Assembly: GCA_007132685.1 (NCBI GenBank)
Contig: SLOC01000032.1
Span: forward strand, 1 to 7,732
Direction: 5' to 3'
Length of the DNA: 7,732 bases
From: Candidatus Saccharimonadota bacterium
Lineage (GTDB): Bacteria; Patescibacteriota; Saccharimonadia; Saccharimonadales; SLHW01
Numbering within the stretch: position 1 is the first letter of the stretch; each line of letters opens with the position of its first letter. The translations under genes and the position numbers were made by a program. The notes under the pieces are model-generated. The model searched no databases and was not told the origin of the DNA. It saw only the letters and a list, made by a program, of their open reading frames with translations. Shown here piece by piece: positions 5,278-7,732 of this stretch.

Positions 5278-6779
5278 TATACGTTATTTTTGCTCGTTTG
5301 CACGGGTTGAAGCTGCTGATAAATCAGGCTGGCCTTCTTCTCACCAACCACCTTGGCGATATCGCTCTGGTGGGCTTGTGCAAGTTGTCGCATGCTGCCG
5401 AAATGTCTCAGCAACTTCTTCTTGGTGGCTGGGCCGACTCCAGGAATGTCATCGAGCAAGCTTGCGGTAGTACGTTGGCGTTTGAGCACCGTATGATACG
5501 ACACGGCAAATCGATGTGATTCATCGCGAATTCGCTGCAATAACTTTACTGCGTGCGAACGACTGTCGAGCATAATGGTGGTGTATAGCTCACCTGCGCT
5601 AACGTTCGGGTTCGATTCGTCCACGCTCACACCGGATAATTCATTGTGTACGACTATCTCTTCGTGTCTCTTTGCCAGCCCGACCATTGGTATGTCTACC
5701 TCTAACGCGTCCCGCGCCTTCAGGGCAGCAGATAGCTGCCCTTTCCCGCCATCGATAATACAGAGGCTGGGTGTACCCCATTGTTTTTGATTCGAGGGGC
5801 GAAACCGTCGCTTTATCACCTCGTGCATATGGGCAAAGTCATCGTTGCCAGGAAGCTGCATCTTAAATTTACGATACGACGTCTTATCTGGAATCCCCCG
5901 CGTGAACACTACCATGCTAGCGACCGTATCCGTCCCCTGCATGTGACTGATGTCGAACCCCTCGATTCGCACCGGCAGCTGCTTGAGCCCCAATAAATCG
6001 GCTAGCTCCACCAGACCTTTATCCTTGCTGATGTCGAGTGATTCTTTGTCAGAAAAGACAATTTCATTACTGAGCCGCTGCAAAATTAACAGCTGGTTGC
6101 GCAACTGGGCAGCCTGCTCGAACTCCTGCGCTTTGGCGGCATGCTTCATGTCGAGCTCCAGTTGCCTAATCAAAGCTGTTCGCTCGCCGCGTAGATACCG
6201 CATGAGTTTCTGTAGATTCTCTCTGTACTCCTCGATACTCATGGCGCCCACCTCTAGACCTGGGCATAATCCGATTTGCACGTGCAAACACGCTCGCTTG
6301 GGTACACTGCTCGTATGCGTCGAGTAAGGAAATGCTTTCCGGAGCAATTTCAGTGCTCGTCGCACAACGAATGCACTCGCGAATGGCCCAAAATACTTGG
6401 CGCCGTCATCTAGCGGCCGTCGTGTTAGGGTAACTGTCGGGTGCTCGTCGTTATAATTGATACGCACATAACTAAGAGACTTATCATCGCGCAGTAGTAT
6501 GTTGTACTTTGGCTGGTAGCGCCGGATGAGTTCGGCCTCCAAAAACAGCGCGTCCAACTCTGTGTCAGTCTGAGTCCACTCAATGTCAGCAACCTCGGCG
6601 ACCAAGGCGTCAGTCTTCGGGTCACGGTATCGACTGTTTTGAAAGTAGTGACGCACACGATTACTCAGTCGCGCGGCTTTGCCAATATAAATAATTTCAC
6701 CATCACGGTTTTTATGAAAGTACACTCCCGGTTCTTTAGGGAGTTGCTTGAGTTTGTCGGTAAGCTTGTGTTTTGTCAT
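5277..6779 (-). CDS. uvrC: Excinuclease ABC subunit UvrC, compact form
   Basis: UvrC cuts the damaged DNA strand on both sides of a lesion marked by UvrA and UvrB. At 500 residues this one is about 100 shorter than the usual near-600. The GIY-YIG nuclease (about 14-95) shows GVY (18-20), YIGKA (31-35), R42 and E81. The UVR helix pair that binds UvrB is at about 204-243 (FEQAAQLRNQL). The RNase H-like 5' nuclease has FDISH (D276), NDDF (312-315), IDGGKGQ (D343) and DESHRF (H422). A helix-hairpin-helix follows at 442-470 (DDIPGVGPATKKKLL). The catalytic residues are intact, so it should be active. The segment that normally joins UVR to FDISH is reduced to about 35 residues. Two of the four iron-sulfur cysteines are absent (C164 and C172 remain). 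It starts 7 bases after the previous gene. Confidence 0.95.
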   Translation of the reverse strand: MTKHKLTDKLKQLPKEPGVYFHKNRDGEIIYIGKAARLSNRVRHYFQNSRYRDPKTDALVAEVADIEWTQTDTELDALFLEAELIRRYQPKYNILLRDDKSLSYVRINYNDEHPTVTLTRRPLDDGAKYFGPFASAFVVRRALKLLRKAFPYSTHTSSVPKRACLHVQIGLCPGLEVGAMSIEEYRENLQKLMRYLRGERTALIRQLELDMKHAAKAQEFEQAAQLRNQLLILQRLSNEIVFSDKESLDISKDKGLVELADLLGLKQLPVRIEGFDISHMQGTDTVASMVVFTRGIPDKTSYRKFKMQLPGNDDFAHMHEVIKRRFRPSNQKQWGTPSLCIIDGGKGQLSAALKARDALEVDIPMVGLAKRHEEIVVHNELSGVSVDESNPNVSAGELYTTIMLDSRSHAVKLLQRIRDESHRFAVSYHTVLKRQRTTASLLDDIPGVGPATKKKLLRHFGSMRQLAQAHQSDIAKVVGEKKASLIYQQLQPVQTSKNNV

Positions 6780-6786
6780 GCTGCGT

Positions 6787-7311
6787 TTATTTAAGGCGTT
6801 TGTTTATCATGCGCTGTTCCCAATCGCGCACCCTGATAAGGCGGTCGTGTAGTCCATCGTCACCAAGCTGCTCTACCCAGACAGTGACCATGCCAGCACG
6901 ATTACCGCCCCATATATCAGCAAGTAACTTGTCGCCTACCATGGCAATCTCTCCCGGCGAAGCATCGAAGTGTTTGATAATCCGCTGAAAATACCGTTGT
7001 CGTGGTTTTCGTGCAATGATGCCGGTAGGCACCACTGGTGCATGCAATGCCTTGCTCAGAATATGCAGGTTGTTGGTGACGCGGTTGCTCGCGATACACC
7101 AATCTTTGATATAACGCCGTTGCTTGTGTAGGAATTGCTTAACTTTTGGATCCAGCTTAGTGCTGCGGTACGGCACGAGCGTACTGTCGGCATCGATTGC
7201 AACATAACGAACTCCGCGCTCTTTAAGCACGCGGAAATCAACATCAATAAGTGACTTTGCCATAAAATCCGGTATAAATGAGGAATCACTCTTTCGACTA
7301 ACCTCTCGCAT
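6787..7311 (-). CDS. YqeG family HAD-superfamily phosphatase
   Basis: A 174-residue HAD IIIA-type hydrolase. Motif I is AIDADSTLVPY, with the nucleophile and acid D40 and D42. Motif II is IASN (S75), motif III is ARKPRQ (K102), and motif IV is MVGDKLLADIWGGNRAG with D127 and D132. The region before motif I (FIPDFMAKSLIDVDF, 12-26) matches the usual YqeG N-terminus and supports the start at 7311 over M17. Motif I carries S where the family normally has N (DxDNT). Substrates of YqeG are not established; Firmicute relatives often neighbour ribosome-assembly genes, which is not the case here. It sits between the transglycosylase (14-base gap) and uvrC (7-base gap). There is no clear Shine-Dalgarno sequence. 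Confidence 0.9.
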   Translation of the reverse strand: MREVSRKSDSSFIPDFMAKSLIDVDFRVLKERGVRYVAIDADSTLVPYRSTKLDPKVKQFLHKQRRYIKDWCIASNRVTNNLHILSKALHAPVVPTGIIARKPRQRYFQRIIKHFDASPGEIAMVGDKLLADIWGGNRAGMVTVWVEQLGDDGLHDRLIRVRDWEQRMINKRLK

Positions 7312-7325
7312 AGAGGTAGTATACC

Positions 7326-7732
7326 TTACCGCTCCGAGACTGGTTCGCCGCTAAGGCAAAATTCTTCATCAACTTCTGCAGGCGTGTCGGATAGTATGCG
7401 GTAGAATTCACGAAAGTATGCTTGCGTTTCTTCAGGTAGTCTCTCAAACGAGCAGCCAGCTTCAACATACTGCTCAGCGCCACCAATCCCCCAATTATAA
7501 CTAGCTAGCAGCACGTCAAGATTCTTTGCAGCCTCATTGCCGTCTAGCAAGATCGGCATGTAATAGTCTCTATTGGTCGACCAGGTGGCTGCCGCCATTC
7601 GAATACTGTCTTCTATGTCGCTATGGTCGTATGAACCGAAATCGGTTTTTTCCTGAATATCCTCGGCTGTATTCGGCATAATCTGCATGTAGCCACGCGC
7701 GCCGGCTGAACTCGTGCCCACATTCGGATCTC
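7326..7732 (-). CDS. Lytic transglycosylase, SLT/GH23 domain (5' end outside window)
   Basis: The frame is open to the right edge, so only the last 135 codons are visible. The reading DPN-VGTSSAGARGYMQIMPNTAEDI matches the SLT domain, and LLASYNWGIGGAEQYVE is the second conserved block (normally AYNAGPG). These enzymes cleave murein between MurNAc and GlcNAc to form 1,6-anhydro ends. The catalytic glutamate normally lies about 15 residues before the SAGARG block and falls just outside the window, so activity cannot be checked. The GTG at 7721 is internal, not a start: family sequence continues upstream of it. The N-terminal signal or anchor is also out of view. It seems to be the first visible gene of the block with the HAD phosphatase, uvrC and pepP. 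Confidence 0.88.
   Translation of the reverse strand, partial: DPNVGTSSAGARGYMQIMPNTAEDIQEKTDFGSYDHSDIEDSIRMAAATWSTNRDYYMPILLDGNEAAKNLDVLLASYNWGIGGAEQYVEAGCSFERLPEETQAYFREFYRILSDTPAEVDEEFCLSGEPVSER

Noticed and set aside
7719..7721. GTG at 7721 as the start of the transglycosylase
   Set aside because: The frame stays open to the window edge and the residues before it (DPN) continue the family sequence, so the gene starts outside.

Overview
The window is a compact bacterial chromosome segment in which every gene I can support lies on the minus strand, so transcription runs from high to low coordinates. The gene set is housekeeping: murein lysis, DNA repair, a peptidase, protein secretion, peptide binding, a tRNA and an FAD-linked oxidase. 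Genes are tightly packed, with overlaps of 1 to 4 bases, and base composition is close to balanced. TGA is used as a normal stop, which argues against the recoded Gracilibacteria and Absconditabacteria lineages. Small proteins, an UvrC with a large internal deletion, and a mostly SD-less operon style make me favour a Patescibacteria (CPR) genome, probably Saccharibacteria (TM7). That is an inference from gene style, not a database match.

Right block (7732 down to 4030): a lytic transglycosylase cut by the window edge, a YqeG-type HAD phosphatase, a shortened uvrC and a pepP-type Xaa-Pro aminopeptidase follow each other with gaps of 14 and 7 bases and then a 1-base overlap. They look like one transcription unit. 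A folded, T-poor 3' region follows pepP.

Middle block (3943 down to 1522): a promoter-like site precedes a YvlD-type four-helix membrane protein. It overlaps secG by ATGA. SecG is followed after 13 bases by a membrane-anchored family 5 (peptide-type) substrate-binding protein that has no transporter partner in the window. All three products act at or in the cytoplasmic membrane.

Left block: tRNA-Leu(CAG) with an encoded CCA, then about 400 bases without a protein gene, then an FAD-linked oxidase (GlcD type) that runs off the left edge. The non-coding stretch is the most unusual part of the window. It holds at least five hairpins in a row, two of which have unrelated stems but exactly the same GAGGAT loop.

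I see no CRISPR array, transposase, phage module, toxin-antitoxin pair or defence cluster. The best candidates for something undescribed are the structured intergenic region and the compact UvrC that lacks two of the four iron-sulfur cysteines.
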